From NCBI GenBank assembly GCA_025331435.1, contig JAIWNI010000130.1, forward strand, positions 1 through 64,000: DNA of 64,000 nucleotides, read 5' to 3'. Source of the stretch: Choanephora cucurbitarum (taxonomy: Eukaryota > Mucoromycota > Mucoromycetes > Mucorales > Choanephoraceae). Shown here piece after piece: positions 43,909-56,497 of this stretch (the first letter of the stretch is position 1; each line of letters starts with the position of its first letter). The translations under genes were made by a program, and so were the position numbers. The notes under the pieces are model-generated. The model saw only the letters and a list, made by a program, of their open reading frames with translations, did no database searches and was not told the DNA's origin.

Positions 43909-45084
43909 TATAACACAAAACCTTACTTTGAGCAAAGCCCAAAAAAAAGAAAAATCTACAATGTATCCAGCGTCTAACTTTGCCTTCTCTATAACACGTG
44001 AGATAAAGTAAGCCTAACCATAAAGAAGAGTACCAAGTTACAATGTGCCCTGAAGGGCATTAGAGAGAGCAAAAATAGAAAAAGTAGAGAAACAAAAAAA
44101 TAATGGGACAAGATGGATGAACTCATGCTCACATGTTCACACGCTTTGCAACTGGCTTTTAAAAAACATTCGTTATTGTTCCCAAAAAAGAAAGGCATAG
44201 CGATCAGGATCGACAGAAGAGGAAGAGTGTATCAACTACGGTAGCCGAGAGTAATGTAAAGAGAAAAGGCAATGGTGGCAACATAAAAAGAAAATACCAG
44301 CAAGAAAGCGACAATGAAAGAAAAAAAGGAATGTATACTTATCTGGCAAAGACATGACAACACTCTTCTCTTCTTGGTCTTTCTTTGCTATTGTTTGTAT
44401 CGATCGCATAGTCAGAGAAGAACTAAAAAAGACGAAAAAAGCTGCTCTTTGCAAAAGGTTTTTCTGATAGAAAAGCGTTTGAGCAGTGCAAACGATACGA
44501 TGAAAAGAAAAAAAAAAGCACAACACTAGAATAATGTCAGCTATGATCTGTGATGAGCCCAATGGTAAGTGAGTGGGCTAGTGAGTGAATGTATTCGTTT
44601 GTTGTGAATATATGCAGAGAGATTCAATACTTTTATGCAGTAACACTTGCTCTAGTTGTTATGTATACTAGAACATAGCTGCATACTATTGTAAAGGCTT
44701 TTTTCTTTCTTTCTTATAATCATATACTCCATTCAGAGACATTTCTCCTGGTGTCGTTTCGCTTCATAGATTGCTTTGGTTCATGCTACTGAGCTGAAAG
44801 TCAAGATGAACTATTTGCAATACTGAAGGACAAACAATGCTTTTGAAAGAAGCAATGAAAACCACAATGAAACAAAGGCTTGTTCTCATACATGAGGTAC
44901 TAACATATCAGGATGACTTTTACCGGTATAAGTTGTACTTTTCTGAATGAAGCACCAGCACTCAATGCTCTCTTAAGCAACCATCCAGCTTATTGAACAT
45001 GGGCTTTCGCTGTACTCTAGATCTTCTCCTTCTCTTCTTTTCTCTTTCCAATCCCATCAAACTAAATCTTTCCCTCCTTCAGCT

Positions 45085-45515
45085 GTGATCCATATCAACG
45101 GTTTTAGCAAGTATGTTTACATACATATACATATACATATATACATTTTATTCCCTTTCTTTTTTATGCTTTCTCTTTCTGAGCAATGTCTAGTACATCT
45201 GCATTTTGCACCACTTCTCATTCTGCTTCTCTTGACTTACTGTGTAGAATCTGGAAAAGATAGTCTGAGCCAATCCATCCTTTCGTGCCATATCAAATCC
45301 ATCCAATCCAGCAGCAAGTAAGTAAGCAAGCAAATCTTCATCTCATACCATATCCACAATTGACCAGAATATTCTTGTTGTCATTCTGTGCTTTATGTCA
45401 GGCATACACACTCGCTTCGTATACACTCTACACGCTCATTCCCTATGTGTTGTCGTTCTCATCATCTTCTGATATACGGTATATCTATCCGTCATGCGAT
45501 AACTGTCCTGATTGA
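45085..45515 (+). CDS. Possible spliced gene inside the spacer (block 2 copy)
   Basis: Mirror of 4897-5327. The 84-nt candidate intron is 45318-45401 (GTAAGTAAG to TTATGTCAG) and an upstream candidate runs from GTATGT at about 45110 to TGTAG at about 45247. Upstream DNA (45010-45085) is pyrimidine-rich, as often seen before fungal genes. Product unknown. Confidence 0.3.
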
Positions 45516-45959
45516 TTGAGAATATCCATACATATGCTCCAAATAACTTTGCTCCTTCCCTGACGAAATACCATACTGGATTTGGAGAGGAAGAAAAAAC
45601 AATAATGACAAAAAGACAAAAATTGCTTAAATAAGTTGTTGCTAAATACTAAATACATCTTGCAGAAGAAAAGCAGCCCAGGTAAAAGGGACAGATATAT
45701 AGCAGCCCATATACACCTTAGCTTCTAGCAATACTTTTTTCTTCTCCCTCTTCGAGCACAAGTGCTTATAGATCTACAACCATCATGATACAGCAATCTA
45801 TCCGCATGCCATTCTATACTGCCTTACAATCAATCCATTGGATTCCACCTGCATGTATCTGTTCTTTACTTTTACCTCTTGCATTTCCCTTCTCATCACT
45901 TGTTCTGCATTCTATACGCACATCCATACGATTTTCTTCTGTGTCTAATAGCTATGAAT

Positions 45960-46051
45960 AATCCAATATCCAATATCCAATATCCAATATCCAATATCCA
46001 ATATCCAATATCCAATATCCAATATCCAATATCCAATATCCAATATCCAAT
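45960..46051 (-). repeat. ATTGGAT minisatellite (block 2 spacer)
   Basis: About 13 units, reading as ATCCAAT, matching 4361-4452 in inverted orientation. Confidence 0.97.
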
Positions 46052-46273
46052 AACCAGTATATTGACTTTTAGCACCCGGTAGTTAGCACTCGGCATCTCA
46101 CTCATCAACACAGCCTGCCCTCTACTCTTCTATTCTATTCAATTCGCATCGTAACGACATCTTCGACTTGTCCAGAACCCAACTACCTTCTTATCTGGTT
46201 CTTTTTTCTTTAAGTCGCATAGTCTCTGCTTTTACACTAGCTGGGTGTACTGAGGTCACATTTTCTTTTCTTC

Positions 46274-46606
46274 TTGCCAACTGGCTATACGATCAGTAGA
46301 CTTGCAGGTTCGATCCACAAGTTAAGAAAAAAGAAAAGCAATAAGAAGAAGCACCTTTTTATTTTAGCTCTGCTCCTCTGGTTTGCTGGCTTTTGCATAT
46401 TGTTGAAAAGTATGAGAAGAGATATAGATGAAGCGGAAAGTGGGACGAGAGAAAGCAAAGAAAATATCAATCAGGTACCAAAAAAAAAATTAAAAAATAA
46501 AGGGTACAGTCAACTAAAGAAAGTTTTGTGTGATATCAAATTTGCACCTCGTCTTCTCAACGATCATATCTATGTTAACAATCTTTCTTCTTGTTTCAGG
46601 AGTTAA
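46274..46606 (+). CDS. ORF crossing the spacer/arm junction (block 2 copy)
   Basis: Same 110-codon translation as 3806-4138, now reading from the spacer into the right arm. It stays intact after the flip because both arms begin with the same MITE. One membrane helix with basic flanks; no family recognised. Confidence 0.25.
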   Translation: MPTGYTISRLAGSIHKLRKKKSNKKKHLFILALLLWFAGFCILLKSMRRDIDEAESGTRESKENINQVPKKKLKNKGYSQLKKVLCDIKFAPRLLNDHIYVNNLSSCFRS

Positions 46607-46740
46607 TAAGACATTTTAATCGTCCTTTTATTGCAGTTTGGTAGAAATTAAAAGAGTTTGTATAGCAATATTTAAAGGACGAACCTCCATCAAAGGTATT
46701 TAGCGATTTGAAAACACACAAAACTTTCTTTGGGCGACTG
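46507..46740 (-). mobile_element. 234-bp MITE (block 2, right arm)
   Basis: Mirror of 43675-43908, with TA at 46505-46506 and 46741-46742. The spacer ends immediately before it. Confidence 0.85.
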
Positions 46741-47772
46741 TACAATTCTGCTCTTTTCTTTCTTTTTTTTCATCATGCAAAATAAATTCTCTTTTCTTTT
46801 GGAAAAAAGGTCAAAAGACGTGCAGACACTCACTGCCTTACCCGCTGTAGCCGGAAAGAGAAGTAGAAAGAGAGAGAGTAAAGCAGTGGCAACAGCGTGT
46901 TTGCTTTGCATTTTTCTTTTTTCATCTTCATTTTCTTACAGAATAGCTCTGTTTGTTGTGGATTTACGATCAGATCTGACAAAAAAAAAAAGAACAAGAG
47001 AGAGAGAAAAAAAAAAGGATCGGCAACAAATTAATCACCAATCGGATCGCTCCTCGGCTTGACTATAGGTCGTCTTTATGGATCGTTTAATGGCCATAGT
47101 AGCCAAAGACAAGAGGTAGTCAGATATGACATGCTAAACACTACAGCAGTATGTAATACAAGGAGAGTATGAGAGAAGCCAAATCCAATTTGATTTCCGC
47201 CTTTCTTTTTTCTTTCCTACTGCTTTTTTTTTGTGTCTCGCACTTACTCCAAGACCAACAAAGATGGAAGCGAGCTGACCAAGTCTGTAGCTAAGAAAAG
47301 TAGTAACAACAAAAGCAGCAACACTAGTAACAAAAGCAACAAAAGCAATAGCAGTACTCCCTTTGAAGACGCGACTACTCAATCTTCATGTTTATTTCTT
47401 TTTTTCTCTTTTCAAACATCCTGATTTCCTTCTGCCAGATCAGCTTTGACCAAAGTAAGAGAAGGACAAAGAGAGATATGTCTCTTCCTTCATCCTTGTC
47501 TTTTTTTTCTCTCAGTACTTGACAACCGAAACGCACTTAACATACTGTTAGATCGTGCATGTTGACCGAAAGCATAAAAAAAAGGCAGGGCTGCTACAGA
47601 CTAGGTAGGTGTGAAGAAAGTAGTGTGAAGAAACGAGACACACGACGCACGACGGACGACATACGACACACAGCTCACATATATACAGTCAAGTGGTTGA
47701 GTACGAGACAAAGAAAGGTCAGCAAGGTTAGTAAAGACCAAAAGGATAGGACAGAGTATGATGACAAGCTGA

Positions 47773-47972
47773 ATACTGGACACTGGACACTGGACACTGG
47801 ACACTGGACACTGGACACTGGACACTAGACACTGGACACTGGACACTGGACACTGGACACTGGACACTAGACACTGGACACTGGACACTGGACACTGGAC
47901 ACTGGACACTGGACACTGGACACTGGACACTGGACACTGGACACTGGACACTAGACACTGGATACTAGACAT
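47773..47972 (-). repeat. TCCAGTG minisatellite (block 2, right arm)
   Basis: Same length and variant order as 7771-7970. Confidence 0.97.
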
Positions 47973-48937
47973 TGTATATCGCAGATCTGTTAGCTGCTGT
48001 TGCTTCTGAAGAAGAAGAACTGACCAGGTCATAGATAGAGGCTACACAGCAAGAAGATCGAACGAAAAGGAAAATCAATGGATGAAACATAAGGGTAGTG
48101 ATTTGCGAGATAACACTAAAAAGAAAGATAAGAGCAGTAATGGAAGAAACACATGCAAGCGGATTGAGATAGTGTGCGCATGAGATGATTCTTTTGGAGT
48201 CACCGCAGGTTACTTGAGATTTGTACATGGCCGAGGCTGAGGAGCCATGATTGTTATGCCTCGGGATGTACTTTTTCTTTTTCTTTTATTGTTCTTGACA
48301 GGGAGATGGTTCTTCAACACAAGCGATATGATGCAGCGCTCAAGAGAAAGTTGGTCTACAGTATGCTCTTGCTCTGTTGTACAATGTAATCTTGTTTATA
48401 GAACAAGCAAGATCAACTGAACTGGATGAGAGCATACTTGGTTTGTTCTGTTGATTCAGCTGATTGGAAACGGTTTACTTGATAATGAAGCACTTAAGCT
48501 CAACCAATCCACATCATATAGAGCTATGAAGTATTGCACAAAATTTCAAATAAAACATGGCTGTGATAGTGTATGCTTAACCAATAAATAATAACGATAA
48601 TGATGCCAACAGCATAAAAATTTCACGCTTCTCCTAAGAGGCCGTATATGTTGTCTTGAGTCCAAAAACAAAATCAGAAGAGGGATGCTAGCTTTCAATC
48701 CAACTAACGTGTACATACTATGTTTTTTTTAGAAATCAAACAAAACAAAGACAAACACTTCAATAAAGATACAATGAGTTCCTCAAAGAAGAAAGGAGAA
48801 GCTTTGGGGGGTGATTTGCTACTCAAACTAAGTCTACAAATCAAACGCTCAATCTTCATGACAAGAAGAGTAAACTACCATAGAAAAGAAGGAGAGGAAA
48901 ATAAATAGCTTGCACAAATTGTATTTAAAGACTGAGA

Positions 48938-49222
48938 TTGGCGTCTTTTCTACAATTGATGTTGATTCTACGTCAATTCTCTGCCAAAAAAAAAAAAGAA
49001 AATAGAGTTGTTTTTATACAACAAGTAAATAAGGGTATTGATTTAGACTACTGCATTTTGCCTGTAAAGCTTTTGTGGACACAAAGTAGTCTTTTTCTTT
49101 TCTTTAAAAGGAATTCTGTAAGTGTTGTTCTGACATTTATTCAAACTTTAGGTGCACGCAATGATGAAGCTCTTTCTACAGTTAATGTAGAGAACAAAGC
49201 ATTTTTGGAGGAGCTCAACTAG
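48938..49222 (+). CDS. Unrecognised 94-codon ORF (block 2, right arm)
   Basis: Identical translation to 8935-9219. A 62-codon ORF at 48720-48908 precedes it. Confidence 0.22.
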   Translation: MASFLQLMLILRQFSAKKKKENRVVFIQQVNKGIDLDYCILPVKLLWTQSSLFLFFKRNSVSVVLTFIQTLGARNDEALSTVNVENKAFLEELN

Positions 49223-50221
49223 ACACACTTATGCGGTTGGTTTCAGACTTCTGCCACAAAAGAAAAACACTTGGCTCTTTCAAGTTTTACTAAAATTCAA
49301 GCGCACTCGTTTGAAATCTAATAAGTTCGACCAGATCTAATGATAGCTGAATAGATGAGATTTAGTTGGTTAGGCTTTGCTTGAGGCAAATATTTAAGCT
49401 TGATTTGACTGGCATAAATGACTTTGCGTGTAGATCAGAAGTTTGTTCAGGCATGTCTAGTCGATAGAAGTTTTCAGATTAACACGACGAGTATAAATAG
49501 ATCAAGGAACTTAGTCCGCTTAACTATGTAACATTTGCCTTTACAGAACAAATAAGAATAAAGCGAAATAGATGAGAGCAACCAAAGAACCGAAGAACAT
49601 CTGTTGTCTTTTTAATAATTCAGAGAAATCATAGTTGTGCATAATGATGCTTTATCAAAATCATTGTAAAATCTACTTTTTATTCATACTTTCTGACCAT
49701 TGCTAGAAAGCGGCTCGGTCTTTAATCCACAATGTCAATCTCCGCTACGTCTTTTCTTATCTACCAACTACTTATAGCAAGCCAACTCCATGGCTCTTGC
49801 ATGGAGGTATAAAAAATACATTGTTGACACCTTCCTAACTCTTACAGGACTTTGAGGTTTATCTTTATTCTGTTAGACACATGAGATCTTACAGTAATTG
49901 TAAGCCTAAAAACAATCCTGAATCTCCTGCCATATCAGCAGTGAGGGGCTGGTTGTCAGATTGGTCACTCAGTTTGTTTATTTTGATATAATTGGTTGTA
50001 TTCTTTGTTTCTCACTTTTTTCGGCAGTTTGAGACTGAGTTTATACTGAACGCTACTTGCTCTTTGTTTCAATTGCTCGATACATAGATCAGTACACCAA
50101 ATGCAAAGTTTACAAAAGTGAATCATTTCAGTGTCTCAAATTGCTATTTAACAAGTTGAAATCATCCCATTGACATTCTGCATACAAACCCCATGCTTGA
50201 AATATGTTGAGCCGACTGTTG

Positions 50222-50410
50222 TTACCTTTGGCTATGCTCCTGATTGAATTTTGCCTTTAATGTCCTGTTTTGATCTAGGCAAAATAATGATCTTATTTTA
50301 AAAGAATAAATAAATCGAAAAGGTATTACTTTAGGCCTATTGATGAAAGTTCTTTCATCCAAGAGAAAGTCGTGATGACACAACAATAGTTTATCTGCTT
50401 GAGGATTCAT
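50222..50410 (-). CDS. Unrecognised 62-codon ORF (block 2, right arm)
   Basis: Identical to 26-214 in translation; no recognisable features. Confidence 0.12.
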   Translation of the reverse strand: MNPQADKLLLCHHDFLLDERTFINRPKVIPFRFIYSFKIRSLFCLDQNRTLKAKFNQEHSQR

Positions 50411-51000
50411 TTCGTATCATAATGTCAAAAATTAAGGTAGCATCTTCACTTGTTGGGTTTGGTTTGCTAACGATCTGAATTACAGTTTAAAAGTAAAGTT
50501 GATTCACACAATATTACCCAAAAAAAATATGCCAATAACTCGCAAGCTCTTGAGAGTAAGCATTTGTTGTGTTTGGTCTTAAACGCATACATCATTTACA
50601 AACCGATCGAGCTGACATAGCTTGCTGCCGGTACTTTCTCAAAATCATTAAATAAGCGGAGAGTTAACACGCACTGACCAGCTTAACATGGTTGGACAAG
50701 TGTTGCTATAATCTATATGTTTTGAAAAGGAGCTTGTATAATAAACGCTGGCATAAACCAACAAAAGTGAAGACTTTTCTCAACTCTTTAGACCTTGTTC
50801 ACGCCTCCTGTCCTCTCTTGCTATTCCAAGTAATTCTCACGTGAAAATAAACAACAAGGTAAACAATGATGCAATAGAATAAGACTGTTTATCAGAGGAC
50901 TGGCTTCCACAAAAATTTCTACCTGTCAAAAAACTATAAATAAGGATCAAAAAATGACTTTTCTCGTTTTGTTTTTTTCTTCAATTCACATCACTTTACA

Positions 51001-51419
51001 AATGAAGAATGAATGGGCGGTCATTCTATCTTCTTGGTGCAAAACTAAAACTTTGTATTTGTTCTGTTGGGCTAAGGGGCAAACAATGAAGCATGAGCGG
51101 ATGGTAGTTCTCTTCTTGTAGTTGGGTTCAACACCTTTCTTTTGTTCTGTTGGGCTACGGGGACAACAAGAAAGAATGGGCGGCCTTCTTTCTTTAAGTG
51201 AGAGTCAAATCTTGCTTTTCTTCTGTTGGGCTAAGGGGTAAACAATGAAGAATGAACGGTGGGTGGTTCTATCGTCTTGTAGTTGGGTTCAACACCCTTC
51301 TTTTGTTCTGTTGGGCTAAGGGAAAATTTTAAAAATGAAAAAATGAAAAAATGAATGAAAATGAATGAAAATGAAAGAAAATGAAAGAAAATGAAAGAAA
51401 AAGAATGAAAATGAAAATG
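51001..51419 (+). repeat. Four-unit tandem repeat plus AATGAAAG tract (block 2, right arm)
   Basis: Direct copy of 11000-11411, with single-base differences including the restored third G in the last TTCTGTTGGG. Confidence 0.85.
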
Positions 51420-51955
51420 TTTGACCTTACTAGACAGGAATCTTATAATTCAAGTGTACAACTCGGCTGTAAAGCGCTCTTCTACTTTTAACTTAATGTT
51501 GTTGTTGATTTCCAGCTGAAATAAAAATAATTGAACTCAAAATTTACCAACTTTGCCTATAATTTTGTATCTTAGAAGTCTCTCATATCGTTTTCTTTTA
51601 TCAAAGCCAAAAAAAAAAAGACATCAGCACACAATAGACTGACTGACATCTTGATCATTTATTATGAGTAAGATTGTTTAGCAAACAATCACAATTGAGA
51701 TCAGTAAGCTGATAAGGGACTGATTCATATCTTTTTACTGATCTGTCTGAGGTAAGACAATTAGGTCTTTGTGATACAAAAGACTGACAGGCCCCTTTGA
51801 TAGTAGTATGGTTTTTTTGTACAGCATTTTGATGAAATCGGACTCGTCTGATTGTTAAGAAAAAAAAAAGAGCCTTTCTGAAGTTCGGCTGTCATAATTA
51901 AAAAGAAAAGGTAGTAAAGTAGAAAAGAGCTGCTACTTCTCAAAAACTCATCATT

Positions 51956-52138
51956 TTGACAAACCGAATGGCAAGTAGAAAATTGCGCTTGTTTATCTAT
52001 ATTGTTGCACACTTTGCTTTGTCTTGTCTAGTGTATACCTTTGTAGCCTGCCCAAATCTATTTCACCAAAATCAAGTGGGACAAGAACAAAGACTGATAC
52101 TGCCTTTCTTCTCTAACAAAAGTAGGTCACTGCTTTGA
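51956..52138 (+). CDS. Possible membrane-protein exon (block 2 copy)
   Basis: Identical translation to 11947-12129, with one hydrophobic helix. Confidence 0.25.
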   Translation: MTNRMASRKLRLFIYIVAHFALSCLVYTFVACPNLFHQNQVGQEQRLILPFFSNKSRSLL

Positions 52139-52586
52139 GCTAGTTCCTTTTCGCGAACGACCCTCGTCACCTGTATTGGGATTGAGTCAAACACTGACAA
52201 AGTGCAACTGAGCCGCCTGATCTCCTGACAACCTATAAGTGATCCTGTAAGGAACTGGATAGAGAAAGTGGATACAGACATGCCTATACTATCTCTTGTT
52301 AGTAGTTGGATGAATCGGCTTTTCTGCTACGAATTTAGGATAGTGCGAACAGAACTAAGCTTTTTTCTTTAGTTTGTGAAAACGAGTAGAGAGAAAGGCT
52401 TACCCTCTGCGTTCTTTTCTCACTCCCTCCCTCTCTTTCTTTCTTTTTTTTGTTGCTATTGAAAACACTTGCTACTGGATTACTTAAGTCATAAATATCT
52501 TTGTCTCTGTCTCTGGTTTTTTTTGTTGAACTGTTAAAGGTGACGAATAAGTAAGTATTTACATATATGTAAATATGCATTTGCAC

Positions 52587-52603
52587 GTGTGTTTATGTGG
52601 TGT

Positions 52604-52642
<39 letters not shown>

Positions 52643-52695
52643 TGTGTGTGTGTGTATGTGTGTGTGTATGTGTGTATGTGTGTGTGTATGTGTGT

Positions 52696-52750
<55 letters not shown>

Positions 52751-52839
52751 TATGTGTGTGTGTATGTGTGTGTATGTGTGTGTGTATGTGTGTGTGTATG
52801 TGTATGTGTGTGTGTATGTGTGTGTGTGTGTGTGTGTGA
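52587..52839 (+). repeat. TG microsatellite (block 2, right arm)
   Basis: Imperfect (TG)n, about 50 bp longer than at 12579-12781. Confidence 0.97.
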
Positions 52840-53071
52840 GGGTGAGCATGTGCTCAGAAGACGTGGGGAGGCATTTCATATTATATTTCTTTGCTGTTTC
52901 ATTGATGTCTCTTGGCACACTCGCCTAATATATGCTTTGGCTTGATTTTTGTCTTTAAAGATGTATCTTACCGTATCGGACTTAAAGAGAGTGAAAATGA
53001 AGCTCCATATAACTCACCCTTAGCATTTTATTTATTCAGCGGATACGCTTGATTTACGCTTAGTCTATATT

Positions 53072-53950
53072 TTGCAGAAAAAAGTGTCATTGGATTTGTA
53101 TTTTTGTCACTATTATTACTTCATTTTCGTCTTTCTATTGTTCGGATCCGATCAATTACTGCTCTTGTCATTTCTGGTATGTGTTTTCGATTATCCAACC
53201 TACAATCAGAATCAATTCAAAAGTCAAGCCATGCTAATTCAGCACACACTAAATATCATCAGTCAGATTGAATATAAACAATGACAAATACTACTTTCTG
53301 TTTACTCCTTGGTTCATCGTTTCGTTGTTAGGACATTTCCTGCCTACTTACACACTACCAAGCCATAATGAACACCATATTGCTTGCTTCTATCAAACAG
53401 CACAAATACTATTCAACTCACTTTACTTTACTTTACTCGTCCTATTGGATACAGTGCCAAAAGAAAACGAGTAAACCAAAAAAAAAAAAAGACGGAAAGC
53501 AGAATTGCAAGGATAAATTGACATAGTATTCATGTCTATTGATATGACACAAGCTCGTAATTCTTATGGCTTTATTTCTCTTTCTCTCTTTGTCTCCCCC
53601 CTTTTTTTTATTTCTATTTACTAATCAGTTATTGCAATGACAGAGTTTTCATTTAGTTATCTAAACAGGTTTCTCTCAAAACTTGGAAGCGCTTTGAGAA
53701 TCAACTGCATAACTATCACCGTTTAATTTACCAACATGATCCTGTTACTATTCTGTATTCATTCTTCTTGACATCAGCCTGCCCAAGACTTGCAGAGTCA
53801 GCTTTCTTGAGATTTCTTTTTTCTGTATTGCTTGACTACATCTTTATGCCCTTGACATCGCTTTATTGGCAGAAATTATCTTCAGCATTTCAAACGCAAC
53901 TATTACTAAGTTTAGATGATCATAATCGATGACCTTTTTTTTTTCCTAAT
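53072..53950 (+). CDS. Putative multi-exon membrane protein (block 2, right arm copy)
   Basis: Copy of 12905-13900. One extra A near 53277 splits the region that is continuous at 13200-13417. The last segment, KTWKRFENQLHNYHRLIYQ to a stop after LLLSLDDHNR, is preserved. Confidence 0.35.
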
Positions 53951-54068
53951 TTCTTTCTTTTTTTTTCTGGACCGGCAGTTAGTACCCTCTTTCCTTATTT
54001 AGAGATTGAGCGAATAAGATGGTAATGACTACATCATCTGCTGCTTCTAAACTGAACATACTATATTG

Positions 54069-54576
54069 CTAAAAAGAATAGATGCAATGATTTTGCCACC
54101 TTTTTGATCAGAAAATAAGCAACGAACCAAGAAAAAAAAAGCTTTTCTTCTGTGTTAGTAAACCTGACAGCCGCATGAAGATCAATCCAACAATCCCAAA
54201 AAAAAAAGAATAAGGATAATGAGGAGAGTGTGGATTCTTGATAGCTCAGGTGTAGCAAAGGCCTGAAATGTTGAGGCAAAGAAAAATACAGAGAGGAAAA
54301 AAAAACAATTGGCTCTTATCTAACAGATTGTCTTTTCGTATGAGAAAAGCAACGGCTAAATTAAGGATAGAAGTTAAAGGCAGACAAAAAAGAAAGGCCT
54401 ACTTTCTTACTGTTAACTCGCTTCTGTTTTTTTAATTTATGCGTTGACCGCTTTATTTTTTCCGTTGTATGTATCGCTTTTACTTTTGAACTTGCAGGTT
54501 CTTCAGGTTCTCTTCTTCTCTTCTTCTCTTCCATCCTGTTGCTGACTTTGTTGTTTAGTCTTTCCCCTACTGACAT
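54069..54576 (-). pseudogene. Three-helix membrane protein ORF, frame broken in this copy
   Basis: Counterpart of 35821-36321. The N-terminal charged region is intact, but an extra A near 54385-54391 ends the frame. The shared right-arm run-length differences near 54196 and 54297-54305 are also present. Confidence 0.45.
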
Positions 54577-54668
54577 TAAATGTTCTTGTTTAGGAACCCT
54601 TATCTAATAAAATTATCTAAGCTATCACGAATACAAGTTCTTGCTCATTACCTTTCTAGTTTCTTTTA

Positions 54669-54750
54669 CAGTCATCCTCCGATTTAGGGAACGGATTCGG
54701 TTCCCTCAAGACCGTTTCCTAAATTCCGTTCCCTAAATCGGAGATGACTG
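54669..54750. mobile_element. 82-bp foldback MITE (block 2, right arm)
   Basis: Same as 14606-14687, TA at 54667-54668 and 54751-54752. Confidence 0.88.
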
Positions 54751-55369
54751 TACCACCAAACAAATGATCTACATACTATTTCGAATCTAGTCATATTACC
54801 TTGAATTGTACTCTATTTATGCTTGGTTATAACAAAACGCAAATTAAAAAATAGCTAGGAAAACCAAGAAGTTATCATTTATTTCACATTTTGGAAGAAA
54901 CAAAGATTGGAAAATTTTTGTTTCAGAGTTTGTCTTCTTTTCCTTGTTGTGGAGGAAGAAAGATAGGCTTACAATTTTAGATTTAGTATGCATTCTTTAA
55001 ATTAAATGACATAGTTTTAGCCATAAAATAGCCCAGATAGCGATTTATTTGGCATTATCAAAAAACATTCTTTTATGTAGAACGCAACAGTTGGAGTTTT
55101 TTTGTTCAGTTTGAACCTGTTTATAAGACTTCAAATGAATACACTGCATGGCTGCAAGTCTTTTTTCTCTTGAGTTTCACCTGAAATAACTGGTAAAAGC
55201 TAATTTCTTTGTACCAAAAAAAAAAAAAGCAAAAATCAAATACAGCAGAACAACTGCTAACCCATTTATTATTATAGATTGTCTATGCTATATGCATCGA
55301 GTTGTTTGGCAAAATTGTCTTGCTACAAAAGTTGATTTCATACTGAAAGGACAGATCTGAGATGAAAAG

Positions 55370-55603
55370 CTAATCCATACTTTCAGAAGTCGTTGTCTCG
55401 CTTGTTATTTCATATCCTAGAGTCCCTTCATAGCAACGATAATTGAAGCAATGAAATCCTTCAATACATTCAAAGTAAGCTACAGAACCATTAACTTGAT
55501 TTGTACGTCCGCAGGGTCCATGCAGTGCTGATCTAACTACTTTTAATGAATTCACATACGTTAAAGAGACAAAGAAGAGACAAGAAAATATGTTTGATTT
55601 CAT
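55370..55603 (-). CDS. Small secreted cysteine-rich protein (intact second copy)
   Basis: Identical 77-residue translation to 34796-35029: signal peptide, four Cys in the mature part, Thr/Ser/Glu-rich tail. Flanking DNA differs by small indels only. Confidence 0.5.
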   Translation of the reverse strand: MKSNIFSCLFFVSLTYVNSLKVVRSALHGPCGRTNQVNGSVAYFECIEGFHCFNYRCYEGTLGYEITSETTTSESMD

Positions 55604-55930
55604 TATTGATTCGACACTAATATGCTGCGAAAAGTGTTGATGAATAAAAAAAAAAGATACAAAATTTTTAAAAAGACAAAGAGGATTATTTAATGCCTCG
55701 CTTTTTGGTCAATTTAGCATAATTGGCCTCGTACCTAAACGGAACTATTTTTCTATTAACCCAGATTATGATTTCACTCTCTTCAGGCTATTAAAACACA
55801 TGTTCTTGTCTATTCTACCTCTAAATACTTATGAGTCGAACTAACTGACTACATACATAAGTCTCGATCGATTTTTTATCTGGTATCACACTCATAGTAC
55901 TTAGTAAATCATTCATATTACAAACTGGGC

Positions 55931-56161
55931 TTATACAATAGAAGGTTGCTTGTGAACTGGAATAAAGACAAAGTTGCAAAATAAATTAATCCATTCTTCA
56001 ATTTTATCTATACTAATTATGTGATTTTGATTTCGATAGGTATATTCTATCATTTTTATACATAGTTCAAGAAAAATTACTTGTCCAAAACAAAGCAATT
56101 TTTTGTAATGATATATTATTAAAATTGGGTTATCATGGATGAATTTTCGAGTTTTGATCAA
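55931..56161 (-). CDS. Unrecognised 76-codon ORF (block 2, right arm)
   Basis: Identical translation to 15862-16092. Confidence 0.25.
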   Translation of the reverse strand: MIKTRKFIHDNPILIIYHYKKLLCFGQVIFLELCIKMIEYTYRNQNHIISIDKIEEWINLFCNFVFIPVHKQPSIV

Positions 56162-56497
56162 TTCAATTTAACGCGAAAAGATAGCTCTGATTCGATGAGA
56201 CTTAATTCCAGTAAGAACATACATTTCGGAATACTTGAATAATTGTCCAATTAATTCTGCAAATATGGCATAACTTGTCAAGCAGAAAATGATTTTTTAC
56301 TCTAAAGGATTGTCACTTCCAAATCGAGTGACAGTTGTACAATTACTGAGGAAGGTATGACACCCACTTTGCGATAGAAGTAGTCGTTGTCATGACTTAT
56401 AATTGACCTAGGCAAGTGCACTCGAGACTCGGTGGAGGAGTTAACATACAAGACAAAGAGAAACAAGCTATGGTCTGGTAGAACATCTCCCTCTGAC

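Larger units (their letters stand above)
31339..43910 (+). repeat. Left arm of inverted-repeat block 2 (12.57 kb)
   Basis: Reverse complement of 46505-59121 and of 6501-18986. Its outer limit is TACATACCGAGATC at 31339, and its inner limit is the TA after the MITE at 43909-43910. Where the left and right arms differ, the two right arms usually agree with each other, for example near 36092, 36184-36195, 34361 and 37381-37560. Confidence 0.95.
43911..46504 (-). other. 2.6-kb spacer, orientation B (inverted relative to block 1)
   Basis: Reverse complement of 3908-6500. ORFs at 43989-44198 (-), 44314-44529 (+), 45085-45515 (+) and 46274-46606 (+), and the minisatellite at 45960-46051, all appear in mirror order. 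There is almost no other difference between the two spacers. Confidence 0.95.

Noticed and set aside
46270..46325. tRNA gene, because of a GGTTCGATCC B-box-like stretch
   Set aside because: No A-box at the right distance and no cloverleaf can be drawn.
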